Part shown: piece after piece, positions 23,845 through 36,900 of the stretch | Numbering within the stretch: position 1 is the first letter of the stretch | Layout: every line of letters begins with the position of its first letter | Source: Ciona intestinalis | Taxonomy: Eukaryota; Chordata; Ascidiacea; Phlebobranchia; Cionidae | Direction of reading: 5' to 3' | NCBI RefSeq assembly: GCF_000224145.3 | Contig: NC_020172.2 | Location: forward strand, 1,414,677-1,478,676 | Length of the DNA stretch: 64,000 nucleotides | The notes under the pieces: model-generated | Seen by the model: only the letters and a program-made list of their open reading frames with translations | Database searches by the model: none | What the model was told of the DNA's origin: nothing | Program-made: the position numbers and the translations under genes

Positions 23845-24904
23845 CTATTCGGCTGCTGACTGATCGTGCAGCATGGTGAATGAGCCTCTGGCCGAAAGCA
23901 TGCCCGGTCTCTGTTGGAGGGACGGCGAGTCCCCGTTTGTGAGGTTCTGCAGGTTCATCGGCTTGTCGGTGTCCTCGCCGGCGGAGGCGTCAGAGAGCAT
24001 GGAGCCACCGCTGGCTTCTGCGTCGTCGTCACGTGATCGCACGGGACTTCCCCTGTACTGGTTTGATTCGTTGGTCTCCATTTTGTTCGGTCTGGGCGAG
24101 TGGTAAGGATTCTCCATGGAGTGACTGGATGGAACCGGTTCTGACTGGTTGTCCAGCTTTCCGGTGCCTTTGAACTGCGACACGTATTCTCTGCTGCAAA
24201 AAATACGGGAAGGAATTATTTTATTGTTCATGATAATTTGCAACCCGCCCAACGAGACTTAGTGTCTACGTTATAGACTACAAATGTTCGTGGACTAAAA
24301 ACTTCTGGAACACACAAAAAGTGGTCGTACTGACAAACAAACAGTATTTTAATTGACAAACATGTTCGCGAGGTACACAAAATGGCGGGGACCAGCAAAT
24401 GGTTTCCGTGACAGATCAGAAGTTATCATTTACCCGTTATTATTAATATTATAAAAAAACAACGCAGTATAGTCAAAATTAGAACATACAACGGCGAAAC
24501 AAAACTCACTTATCATCTTTGAGGCTGTGATTACTCGATGTTGGGGAGATACTAGTGATCCTGGCTCCAGACATATTCTGGTTTTCCTGGTCCATTGATA
24601 TCGATGGATCAGCAGACATACTGTGGCCAAGTGTGAACCCGCTGGGTAAAAAAGCTCCGTAAGGGCTAGGGGTTCCACCAAACATTGCTGCTTGACTTAC
24701 AAGCTGTGCTTGGTTGAAAGGGTTTTCACCTAGAGCCATCTGTGAATGTATATTTGTAATAGGGAATGACCGGTGTATAAATTAGTTTGATAATTTTTTA
24801 TATTGAAGCATATGCATACCTGCATGGTTGCAAGGTTCATTGCTGGGTTGCTATAGAAACTAGCAGATGACGGAGTTTCGATACGGTTGCGAATTGCTGG
24901 ACTC
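23845..24904 (-). CDS. FOXP: FoxP C-terminal exons and stop
   Basis: Exons 24820-24904, 24510-24739 and 23845-24193. The tail is Ser/Pro/Asn-rich: [20 protein letters not shown], then a Gly/Pro/Phe region ([17 protein letters not shown]), then an acidic stretch [14 protein letters not shown] and [14 protein letters not shown]. It ends DQSAAE and TAG. The last acceptor is also NAGNAG (CAGCAG at 24191-24196), giving Asn-Arg or Lys at the junction. Confidence 0.9.
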
Positions 24905-27900
24905 CTAAAGTAGAGAGAAAGTTAGGAACTGAATATCGTGAAAATCATTTTTTTGCTAGATGCATAAAACTGTAGTGTTAGTTTAGTTTGTTGATAATAT
25001 GCGGTTGGTTTTGGTTTTAAATCAACTAAGTTGGCAATTTGGAACGTATGACACAAATTACTTCAGTTAGGATAAGTTACATGATGAGTGAGCATGCTAA
25101 TTTGTGGAATCACACATAGCAAGCAATTGGGAGCAACACTGTACGGCATTCAAATTAAAAAAGCATGCAAGCAATGCGGTTCATGCAGGAAAGAGTGAAG
25201 CAAGGGATTGGGTGGTCTGGTGTGAGTGCTGGCAAATTAATACCGATTGCAGCATCGGTTGCTACCTGGCCTCAATCTAATTGGTGCGCGCGCGTTTGCA
25301 AATTCGCCGGCGAGACGTCGAGTGATGACCAACGGTTTTTAAGTTTTCTGTAAAATTGTAGCGGTCAACACTGTTTTGGGGGCCGGCGAAAAGGCGAACG
25401 CGGTCGGACAGTGGTCGGATGTGAATGGTTCTTACTGGGGACGCTCGCGTTCGTCGTACTTCCGCGGCCTGCCGCGCTTCAAGTGCCGGCCCTTGCGGAA
25501 CTCCTGGTCGTCTACGGTCCAGTACGATCCCATCACGTCCTCACACCTCCGAAAGCATTTATGCAGGGACAGGTTGGTGCGGATCGCGCTCTGTGACGAC
25601 ACAAAGACAGTCACTCGCTTTGCTGAAGGCACGCAAGCTACTCTAACCCAAAAGTACGTTTGATGGCCCTGTTTTCTGTTCAGAATCTGCCTGCTGGGTG
25701 GTGCGTGAGGGGTGTTGCACTGTTAGGCCGTATCTCTCTTGTACTGTATATGCTGTGTTATATGGAGCTCAATCGATTCTCTCGCCCTTGCGCTTTATCT
25801 GACTAATGTTAATGACGCGCTGTTAATGAGTTAGTAGGCGAAGCGTTAGGGAGAATGCAGGGAAAAGAAGCAACACCCAAAAGCAAAAGCACGTTCACAA
25901 CAGCTAATGCGGCAGCGTCATCTAGAGGCAACAAACAGCCAAAAGCAGCGGTCGCTAGAGGGCCGTACCCGGAGAACTTCTGGGGTCTCCTCTTCTGGTA
26001 TTCGTTCTCATCGACGGTCCAGACCGCTCCTTTTACGTTCTCAACGCGCACAAAGCACTTGTGCAGACTCAAATTGTGTCTCACAGCGTTCTGGGCACAC
26101 AATATGGCCTTAAACTTGGACCAGTCTTTATTATCAGGATTTGGCCCCCCGGGAAAGCTGGGAAACCCCCAACATTTACCCACGACCTAGTGTTCCACGG
26201 ACCCGGCCCGTTCTAACCATCGAACTTATGACTTATTCAGAAAATAAATTACAAATTCAAAATTTACACCACTGTGGTAAGAGGGAAAATCTGTACATAA
26301 CTTGCTCGCTTGATATTGACATAATCGTTTCAAAATTTAGAATTTAGAAATTGACCCTTTTTTAATTGCACACTTTTCATTATAATACACTTATTTTTTT
26401 AACAAGGTTGCCATAAATACCTTCCATGTTGGGGCATTTCTTCTAAAATAAGCGAACTTTTTCTGAAACCAGTTGTAGATCTCGTTTAGCGTCATCTGGT
26501 GGTCGGGCGCCTCCAAAACAGCCTAAAAATTAGGATTTTTATGAAACATATAGTTATACACTATAAGTTAAGTTTCACTTATAGGTAAAGTTTTAGTTTA
26601 TTGAAAAGTCAATCTATATTTTAGTACCAACGTATTAAAAATGACTTTGGTTGTAAAAATTGGAACATTTTGTAATTTAGTGGCTTATCTTGTGTTTTAA
26701 AAGTTAGGGCAAAACCAAACCGGATTCTAATTACTTTCGATCCGGAAGTCTAGGGCAAGTAGAATGCTAAAATTTCGGATTGGTTACTCCTCGGGTTGCT
26801 AGCGACACGGGTGCGTTATTTGTGTACTGCTGCCGAATCGAAACATCGACAGAGCCTTTCATCTTAAAATTGATTTCTTTAAATTAAGTTTCAATTTCGC
26901 CGCCCCCGTTTGAAGTTGAAAGGCTCGGGCGATTGTGTTTATTCCGGCGGGAGATCGAGCGTAAAATTCCGGCGGCGGTGCTCGAAATAGCTTGGTGTTT
27001 GTTGGTTTTCTTTTTGCGCTTGTGCACATGAGAAGCCGCGGCATTTGCTACGCACCAAAACATTTGCGTGCCGTGTAATGACTCAACGGTAAGCGTAAAG
27101 CTTTGTTTAAAGTTCAAGGTAAAGATTTTAACAAATTTCTAGAAGGTTAACTCAGAAAATGATCTGTATGTACTGTAACCAGCAACAAATTCAACCGAAT
27201 AATAATATTTTTTCTAGGTGTCTTGCTTTTTGTATATACACTGATTATCGTTGTGCGTAAATAGTAACATACAGTTGGTATTTAGCCGACCTTCAAGTCG
27301 TGTTAACTAAACCATACACGAACATTGGGTTTTCTACTAGCCTTCGTTTCCCACGAGGCGATGATGTAACGCTTTCCGCACGGTGGCAGAACAAGTTAGC
27401 GAATTCTCAAAATTCCGGCTCCCAGCGATAACCCTTCGCTGCTGTGTGTGCGATCCATTAGCGGAGGGCATCTAATTTCACGCCCGGCAGGCTCCGGCCG
27501 CGATCCCCGGACCGATGGAAGCCACACACACTGCAGGCTTGTTGGTAAACAGCGGCGTCCGGGAGACGGACGAAAACAGTGTCTGCAGCTGCGCCGGAAA
27601 GCGACAACCGTGTTGGCAATGGACCTGTGCGCTGTGTGACTGATTGCACCCCGTCGAAAGTTGTCATTTTCGCCCAAACGCCGCCTCGAAACAATGAGTG
27701 CATGGTGATAGTAAATACAAAATATCTGTTGTTTGGAAGTCTGGACTTCCCGTCCAAACACACAACGGCTTGCATACAAAATGTTCCATTAGTCCTCGAC
27801 GCGTGAGTAATATATATGACATCTGATATTGCTATTGACGAAATTATTAGGGAGTTTCGAGAGAAAGAGTAAGGCCTCTAATATGCAATATCCCTTAGAG

Positions 27901-30900
27901 CATCAAATCAATGCTTGGCAAATAACGACAGTAATGCTATATATTAAACACCTTAATTGATTTTAATTGAATTCAGTACGAATGTGGCGCCTTATGCCCG
28001 TCTCCACGCGTAATAAGGCCTTATGCATTGTGACAGCTGATTATGCAAATGAGCCGCAGCGACACCCCAGAAATGGGATTACCAAGGCGTCGTGTTTACT
28101 TCCACGCGGCCGAGCAACGATTAAATATTAATGTCCGCACCTTACAGCTCGTGGGGTCGCCAAGTCGAAGTTTCGCGGTCTTGGCATCTTAATCGTAGAT
28201 CGATGGTATGCGACAAGCCAGGTTAGTGAAACTCCACATCCGGGTCCGACATTACGTCGTAATTTATTCCGACCACGACTCGAGTTTGCATTTTGCAACA
28301 ACGCGACTTAAATTAAGGCGTATCGTTATAATGCATTTTTATTGGCGAAAAAGTGTAACGGTTTTGTGGTGGGGTAAGTATTACAATTGCGAGTATTGCT
28401 CGTTTGTTTAAACTGTACCTGACTTGAAAAAAGACGGAAAGGTTAGCAATACTAAAAAATGCTATTTTTGGAAAGTGTCATAATTTTACGCGTTGTTATA
28501 TTATTTTTATGTTACCTGTCGTATCAGTGAGGCGTAGGTGAAGGGGGGTCTGACGTCAGCGTTTCTGTAGAACTCCTGATTCTGGGAGAGATCTGGTAAA
28601 AAAGATTCCTTTTTAAAAGCTGTAATTCATACATGTTTGTGTTACAATAACAATATCAGCAAACGGCACGAAATATGCGGGCAGAAGCCATAAACAGGGT
28701 TAACGTTAATTAAGATGTAAACTTCACACTGTACATCTGGCGGCTATAATCGGCTCCCCAGGGATTATTCTGAGGCAGAGGATGTTGTCGGTTCTTGTGT
28801 TATAATAATGCGGAAAATGCGGGGGGGAATCGTAAAAAGTAAGAAATAGGGATTCTGTTTTTTCGTTTGAACTCGAAGGTCGGACCCCCTGGGTTGGCTC
28901 GTCATCGCCGTGGTCGCGCGTTTATTGTGACGTAATAGAAGGATGCGCTTGCTTGCTGGTGCTGAATCGCGGGGCGTTTGAGAAGTCTGGAATCTTCTTA
29001 ATGAGCGACTCGAAAATGCATTATTTAAAGTCAAAAACAGTCCATACATTATTAATGACCGACAACAACATGCATGCGACGGCACTTTTATAACAGAGCC
29101 ATTAAAATTCGAAAGGCGGTCCGACGTTCGCTTAAATTGGAATCAAATCGAATTATTCTGCGAGCAAATTCGGCGTCCACCTTTTACTGGATTAGCGTGT
29201 TGCAGTGGGCACGTTTATGCCGGTGACGTCATGAGGAGAAATTTAGACGCCTAGGTTTGTTTGTGCGTTGTGCCAACCCTAATCCTTGCACGGCACCGCG
29301 ACAGCGACTACTAATGGTTCATTTATTATGCAAACAAATAAAGCTGATGCTGCGGCGATGGATCGCAGGGTTTCAATTAAAAAGTCAGGTCAGCTCGACC
29401 GGGCCCATAAGTCTTCTTCCGTGTTCAAATCGATTGCACGCAAGAAGAGGTTTTAATTGAGTTTCAACGGTCCGGTTTTGCGGTCACTAGGACAAGTGCT
29501 TTGAACTATGAGCACTTGTTCTTCTAAGGTTAGGGTTATTTTTAAAGCTCTAGTACTGCACGATGCTAATGCGATGTGTATATTGGGTAATCGACCGCCG
29601 AGCGCGATATACGGTGCAAAAATACGAACGTACCTGTCGATATGGGCACAGCAGCCGAGTGACGTCGTTTCGAGGCTTGGGACATTGCGTCACGTGATCC
29701 CGACGCCATACTGTTCGTCGAATAGTTGAACAGAGGTGGGGAAGATGGGACAGACGTCGCTGGAGGAAATAGGGTCGAAGGGAAAGCACCTAAATGGGGG
29801 GCCGAGATGGGGCTCGATGGGAGGCTGATGGTACTAGGGGTGCGTGACGTCACTGGGTGGGCGGGAAAGGGTGCGAGCGCCATCCCGTGATGACTGTTGT
29901 TGTTGTTGTTGGGACCCTGTAATATATAAAGGCAGTTTATAAATGCATTATTCATCAGCGCATGTCACACGACTGGTAATTAATCGCTCTTGTGTTCGCG
30001 CTGAGCTGCGAACTGAAGTTAATGCCAGACACTGAGGTGGTATATTATATACAACAGCTGGCCGAACCACTTTCCAAGATTAAACGTTATGTCAACGCAA
30101 GGTGCAATGAATGAACTTCTTCGTGCGATAATTTCGATCAAGGAGCGGTATGTATCTCGGCGAGTTAAAAAGGAATTTGAGGTATTTTCGCGGGGATGAG
30201 TTGGCAGGTCCTAACTAATCCCACTTAGGAAACTAAACAGTTTATTTTGATGCGAACTTCAAGGCACGTCACAGAAAATACAAAGGCGAAAAGTGTTGCC
30301 GTTAATGAGATTGGGCGAGAAGGCGTTTCACTTTGCCGTTAATTGCCTGGAAACACTGGCCGCATCAAAACCAGGGAAGCACTACACAAGATTGCCATTA
30401 GAAGAGTGACTATGCAAACACATTACGCGGTTTATGATACAGAGGTTTTAGGTGCTGGATAAACAATTTCAATGAGTGCCATGACTCGCAAAAGTTTCAA
30501 TGAGCATCTGCGGTGATATCACGGGGCTATGCTCGGGTCATATTGGTGCGAACAATTAGCGATATCCGCTTGAAATAAGGTTTCAGCGCTATTAACTTAA
30601 CTCGCTCGCTGCGCTTTGTGCACCGTCGGCCTTCCACTCAAAAAGCGCGGCATCTTTACAGTGTTGTCGCAGCTTTGTACCCATTCTTCCAGGGTCAAGT
30701 TGACTTCTCGCCTCACAAAGGCGGCCACCGCTCCGGCACTTGACTGTTTACCGCGTCGCTTAATTGTTGTTGTCCCTGTTTAGCTCAAAATTAGCGTCGC
30801 GTCTTCAAGGCCCATCAGCGCGGGCTCAAGCGTTCTCCAAGCGACCGACAGTGGCAGGCAACAAACGAGACAACACTCGAGAAACTCATACACAATGCCT

Positions 30901-33900
30901 GCCTGCTCGACACGAGCGCAGAGACGCCACGGCCTTGCTTAGTTAATGACCTTGAAGGAATTTTGAGATGCCAAGTTCCGAATCCTTCCGGCGAAGATTC
31001 GTGTTCAAAATGTCACGATCTATTTCAAAGCTGAAACGAATGCAAAGAGCCCTACTGATCAAAGCAATGGTTTTGTTTTGTGTTTGTTTCTGGTAGTGGG
31101 AAAGCTGCCTGCTGTACAAACCGTGTTTACGGACGTGCACTTTGTTGAAGGACCGCCTGCAAAATCGGCCAGTCACCGTTACGACCCGTTTTAAGGTGCG
31201 TATATGTCATTTTAGGCGGTGTGTGCCATAAACACCTCGCCTGCTAAAGAAACAAAAAGATCCTTTCTCGACTAGAGCGACAACAACAACAATTGCCCGA
31301 AATTTCCCAGGCCTTCAGTATGTATAGTAACGTGTGCACTGAGCTATGCTCCTGAAATTTTTACAGCGGAGTTGACTAAGCACCCAGTATCATGGCGACA
31401 TAAAACGGGTGCTGTTGTATACGATACACACAAGTGTCTATAATTAAACGATAAATGCCAAACCATTTTCAAAGATTTAAAAAATAACAAAATGTTACCG
31501 GTAGTGACTGATGGCGCATTTCCAAAGGTTCCGCTTTTCCATTGGTCATTCCTGTAGTATCCATGGCAACTCGTTCGTCACGTGTCTCAGACTTTTGTTC
31601 TTTCCCGCTGAGGTGTTGAGTCATTGCATCCAATCGTTCACGCTCCTGGTTGAGCTGGACATAAAAAAAGATTTAAAAATCTCATTTGCTTCTGTGCATT
31701 GTGAGCCAAAAATAGATCAGCAATATTCAGATAAACGCAAGATAATGATGGGCTTTGTTGTCGTTTTGTCGCAACCGTTCGTCAAAAACGACGCGATCTT
31801 CGCTGCAAATAAACCGATTCGTTTCGCCTGTCGCGCGGCCAATGCATGTGCATTATGTGGTAATAACACTTCTTTGTTACGTCACAGTGCAGTTTGTCAA
31901 CCCTGCGATCTGTGCGTGTCGTGCGCTGGGCGTCGTACATCAAGATTTGATCTCGACGACAAAAAATGCGATCGCATATGAAAAATGATGTTTTCCTACC
32001 AAAAGCTCATTTCGCTCGATTTCTTTTCGAATATTAATTTTAAAATAACCCGACAAATTATGACGTCAGGAAAGGGATGACAAACAGAATTGTGACGTAA
32101 CACACCGGCGAACCGGATTGAACCGTTTAATCTTCCGTTCCCCGAATCTGAGAACGGATATTATTTACCCGATTTAAACTAACAAGGCAGGCTAGAGGGC
32201 GATTATTGTAATAGTGACCATATCATTTTGGGTGTCGGCTGATAAAAGAAAACATGTCAACAGGTCATATGTAGTGTGGAACAAAAACAACAGCAATCCT
32301 AGTGACGTATGACGTGCTGGTCATAAGCTGTGACGTCACAAGACGATTTTTAACCTATAACGCTTTTAGTGACGGAAGAAGTAAATATAATTCTGTGGGG
32401 TAAGATGGGATACCGTTAGCACCAAAAACCCCTATTTTTGATCGTGTTTTTAACAGTTATCAATGTCCCATCTTACCCCGCCCTACTACATGCCTGTATT
32501 AAAATACACAACATCGTTTGGATATTATAAAACACTGTGCGAAACCGAAACGAAACTACCAGTATACTCTCAAAATATCAACGAACTGTAGGTATGTTTA
32601 AGCAAAGGTATAAAAAATGTTGAAATCGATCTGGAATGTTTGGAACTCTGTGGAAAACTTAACCGAAACATTTACGATTTTAATTTCGAGCCAGTGGAGA
32701 CGTAGGTTACCGCAGCTTTTTAACGACCGTGGGTGCGCCCCACAAATAAATATTGCGATATACGCAAGGAACAATAGGCCGATCCCTATCTTCGCCAAAT
32801 CGGTCGCATTTAACCGTCCTTTGTAGCACGCCTGGGCTTAGCAAACATTCGCTTTTATGGCACAATAAACCTCCGAGCAGGCCGCTTGTTTATTTCGAGA
32901 CAATGAGTCGTGTTACGTCATAACGCAGCGGAAAGCTCGTCTTAAAGGAGATTTTTTGTTAAATTTCGAAGTTCCGTTCAAATAAAACTGACCAGGTTGC
33001 TGCACTGGTTTTATGATCCTTTTAAGCACCGCATTCGAAAATTTGCTCAGCTGAATTGACCGTTGCAGCCAAACAAACCGTTCGGCATTATATATAAAGA
33101 CTGTTGTAAACTGGCGAAATAGCTTGGATCAATTGAACTGCTGAATTTAGGCCAAGTTATCCGATTTCTTGCCAAACAAAATTCACACAAATCTCATAAG
33201 ATGTGGTTTTCTTATTCTTTCCGGGCCAAAACAAAAGGGTGTCAAACGGGCAACTACAAGCGTTACGTTTCGATTGCGGAAATCGCACCCCGCTGAAGGA
33301 CCGGTGTCACATTTTGCTAAAACAAAGCGGATTCGGGCGGAATAAACTGGTTTTGTATACGCCGAGTATTTACACGCGGAAGGTGCACTTGTGCGTAAGC
33401 AGCACCTGACTTCTGGTCCAGCAATTGACGCTTTTGCTAAACAGGATCAGTGCACGAGTGCTGGGGAAATGTACACGGACTCTGATGCCGAATTAGGTTA
33501 CCGAAGAGCCATCTTAGCCGGCGCATAAAAAACAACTGCCGGTTACTGTAATGTTTCAAGCCGAGGCATTTTGATCAGCATTCTATTTTTTACGTGTAAA
33601 TGGATTTAAATAGGGATTTCAATCTTGTAATGGCCGATGTGTGATTAATAAACTTGAGTCAAATACGCACTGACTCTACGTGCTATTTAGAGAAGACCAA
33701 ACAGCTCAATCGATACATGTTCTGTCGCTTATTGCATAAACATGGCGTTTGCGGTCTTCGATTTTCTGCAACTACCGAAGTGGAAAATCGTAGCGACTTC
33801 CAACCGAAAAAACATCAAAAAATTTCTTTCCAGCATTTACCAAACAAATATTATTGAAATATTAAAATAAAACCAAACCTGCTTTTCCAATTGCTCCACG

Positions 33901-36900
33901 ACCTGCATTTGCACACGGCACTGAGCTGTACTTTTGTCGTCCAGACTATGGGAACGATTGAGATGACTGTTGAAAAAAACAACAATTCAATTAGTTATGA
34001 AGCTGACATATAGGGTGGACAACAAGCTTGTACAATACATAACAGAATGGGACACCTTTTCATCTTATTTTTTTTGTCCCATATGGAGGTAAAAAGAAAA
34101 CATTCAAAGAATTATAAAACCGTATCCTCAAGACTCCAATAGACAGTTGTTAATTGTTTAAAAGTCGGTCAGGATATTTGGATATTATGTGCTAAAGGTG
34201 ACCCATCTTACCCCACAAAACTATATTAATATGAACAGATTATTTTAACTCGAAAGTTTGAATTACCGGAAAGTATAATTGTTAAGAAAATTGAAAAGCC
34301 GTTGGAGAGTGAATGTTTTAGTCCTGAACTAATATGTTATTGCAGCAGTTCAGATGTTTCTTACTTTATCACCCTATACCCGTGGGAGCTTGGGTGTAGA
34401 AAGCATCTGATTTAGGCGAGCATATTGCCCAGGTATGATCCATCACATAACGGTACGATATTACGGTGTCTATAGATCTCGATACTCGGCCATTATAAAT
34501 ACGTAGGGTTGGGCTGTTGCGATAACCCCCCATCTGAACTGTGGCACTAGGGTGGTATTGTCACTGCGATCCGGACCGTTGTGCTTTATGGCGGGCCAGT
34601 GTAAAACCGCGCGCTGGCATCGCTGACAGTCGCCGCTCCGAAATGAACAGAGACTGACACGCGGATAAGATCGCATACGTAAGTACGCGGCTTCTAAGAG
34701 GTTCTTGCATTGAGACGCAAGTCAAAATCAATAGGTCGTACGCTCCATGGCCCAATAGCGCAATTATTCATTTTCCTTCCGTCAGTGCTCGACCGTTTTC
34801 GAGCTGAAAAGGACCCACCGTACGCCGCTTGCTGTAACTTTGATGACGAAACCGTAAAGCGCTTCAACGCCTATTTTCAAACGGAAGTGAGGCTAATATC
34901 GTTTGATTCGCTCGTTTCACAGCACCGCAAGCCCGAAGCGACGAGTCATAATAGCTGGACAGCAAATATCAAGCACCGTGGCGGTGCCGTACACGAGTCG
35001 CAACACCTTTCATAAAAGAATGACTGGTGACGGAAACGGCTCGCCAACTTCCGTCAATTACGGCCATCTAATTGCTGTTGTTGTCAGCTTGTGATTAGCG
35101 CGTCTTATTCCGCACAGAACGTTCTTTTGCTTAGATGAAAGAGCGACCTTCGCTTTGGTGTTGCGACGACCGGTATTTACCACAAATCGCTGTTTGATCG
35201 TAACGAGAAACAAATTAAACTTGGCTTCAGGTGTCCAAGCGTTTCGCAATCTCCGATAATTTTAGACCTTTATTGTTACTTTACAATTGTCGGGTATCTG
35301 AATATTGCAAGTTCCGCAAATTGGTTCAATTCGCAATATGCCGTTTACCGCTGTCATGTTTAATTTAGTTATATTACAAAAAAAGCTAAATTTTGGCACT
35401 TGTACGGCTCAAAAATGCCGCCCGCAATAAACCACCAGTTTATATTCATCAAGTAATTTCGCATCATGTTGCCTTGTATGTATTGGCTTAGCTCCAAGCA
35501 GTTGTATCCGGATACAGCTGGTTTACGGGATCAGACTCCGTTATTAGCTGCGTCCTGGTGGAAACGTCAATTACGCATTGACTGGCACACCTTGGGGGCG
35601 AGATCATTTCCAAGTGTGTGTGAGCGAAACAGGTTGCGGTCGGCCATGTTTTTATTATGCTTGCGTCACTGCTTAGACCTCGCGCTATTATGCGCTTATG
35701 TAGTACACGGGTCGAGATGGTATAATTTGCGGCGGAAAGCGCTCATTTCGGCACTACGTGACCGGTGATTTCACCTCGGAGCAGCGACCCCGGAGCGAAG
35801 TTTGTGTACGGCCGGATTACCACGACCCGAGGCCGGCGGAGGACGCTAATTGCCACGTTGTTGTCGGGCGCGGCTTGGATACGAAGGATAAATAAGTAAT
35901 GACTGAGGAAAGCGAGCCGCCACTTAGTTAAGCGTTGCTGCAGTCGGAGGAAACCAGAGCTGTCCGTGATGCTCCCGCAGCGAAAGAAAACAATATTTTG
36001 AGCGAAATTTTACGACCAGGAAAAAACGAATTAGGGAGTAGCGAGGAAAAGATGCAAAAACCGACACTTCTGGGAAGAACGTCGTTAACTTTATTTACGA
36101 CTTTGCTCTTTTTTCCAACCAAACGCATCCTTTATTTAAACCAAGCCACTGTTGAAATTTATTGGAATTTAAATATTTTTTCATCTTCGTTTTAATGGAG
36201 CGGAAATACCGTATTTTCCTATTACAAAAACACAAACAGTTTCGCAGTAAAAAAAAAACAGTACGATCCATTTTAACGGTGGCGCCTTTTTTTATAAGTT
36301 TCGTCAAGCTTAATTAACCTGTTGCGGCAAATACTGAAAAATAATTTTTGCAATATCTCATAATCTCAACACCTTTCCTGCTATTATGCCGCCAGTTTTA
36401 TTTAATCTCACTTGATAACAACCTTCGAAGGAAGTTCCAGCTAATTGCATCCGACAGTGACGTCATAAATAGAGGTGTTAACGGCACAATCGCTTTACAT
36501 CGTGGGAATTTTAATTCCCAATCTCGGCCTACCGTTTAACGGCGCAAACGAACACATATATTTGCAAATAATCGACCAGAAAATATTTAGATTTATTCGC
36601 TAAGGTGGCCAAAGGAAAAGAGAAACGCACTGTATTATAGTGTTTAAATGTATATGTTGATTTTCAGTCTGTAATGTTTTGTGTGTACATGTGGAATTTA
36701 TACTGGTTTAGTAAAAATAAACAGAGGAGTTCAGTCATTTAAACTATTAGTGATATTATCATGTACAACCGAACATGTCTGCTTGGTTTTCGAGAAATTC
36801 TCATCATATACTGTACATCACACAATTAGCCTTCTGTACAAGATTCCCAACCACTCATAAAGTTATAAGCCAGTCAGTACACCAAGTCAAAGCGTAAATA

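Noticed and set aside
31511..31981. 156-codon open frame on the + strand with several Cys pairs (CALCG, CDLCVSC)
   Set aside because: It begins antisense to a certain FoxP exon (31499-31654) and continues into its intron. The Cys spacing fits no zinc-binding family I know.
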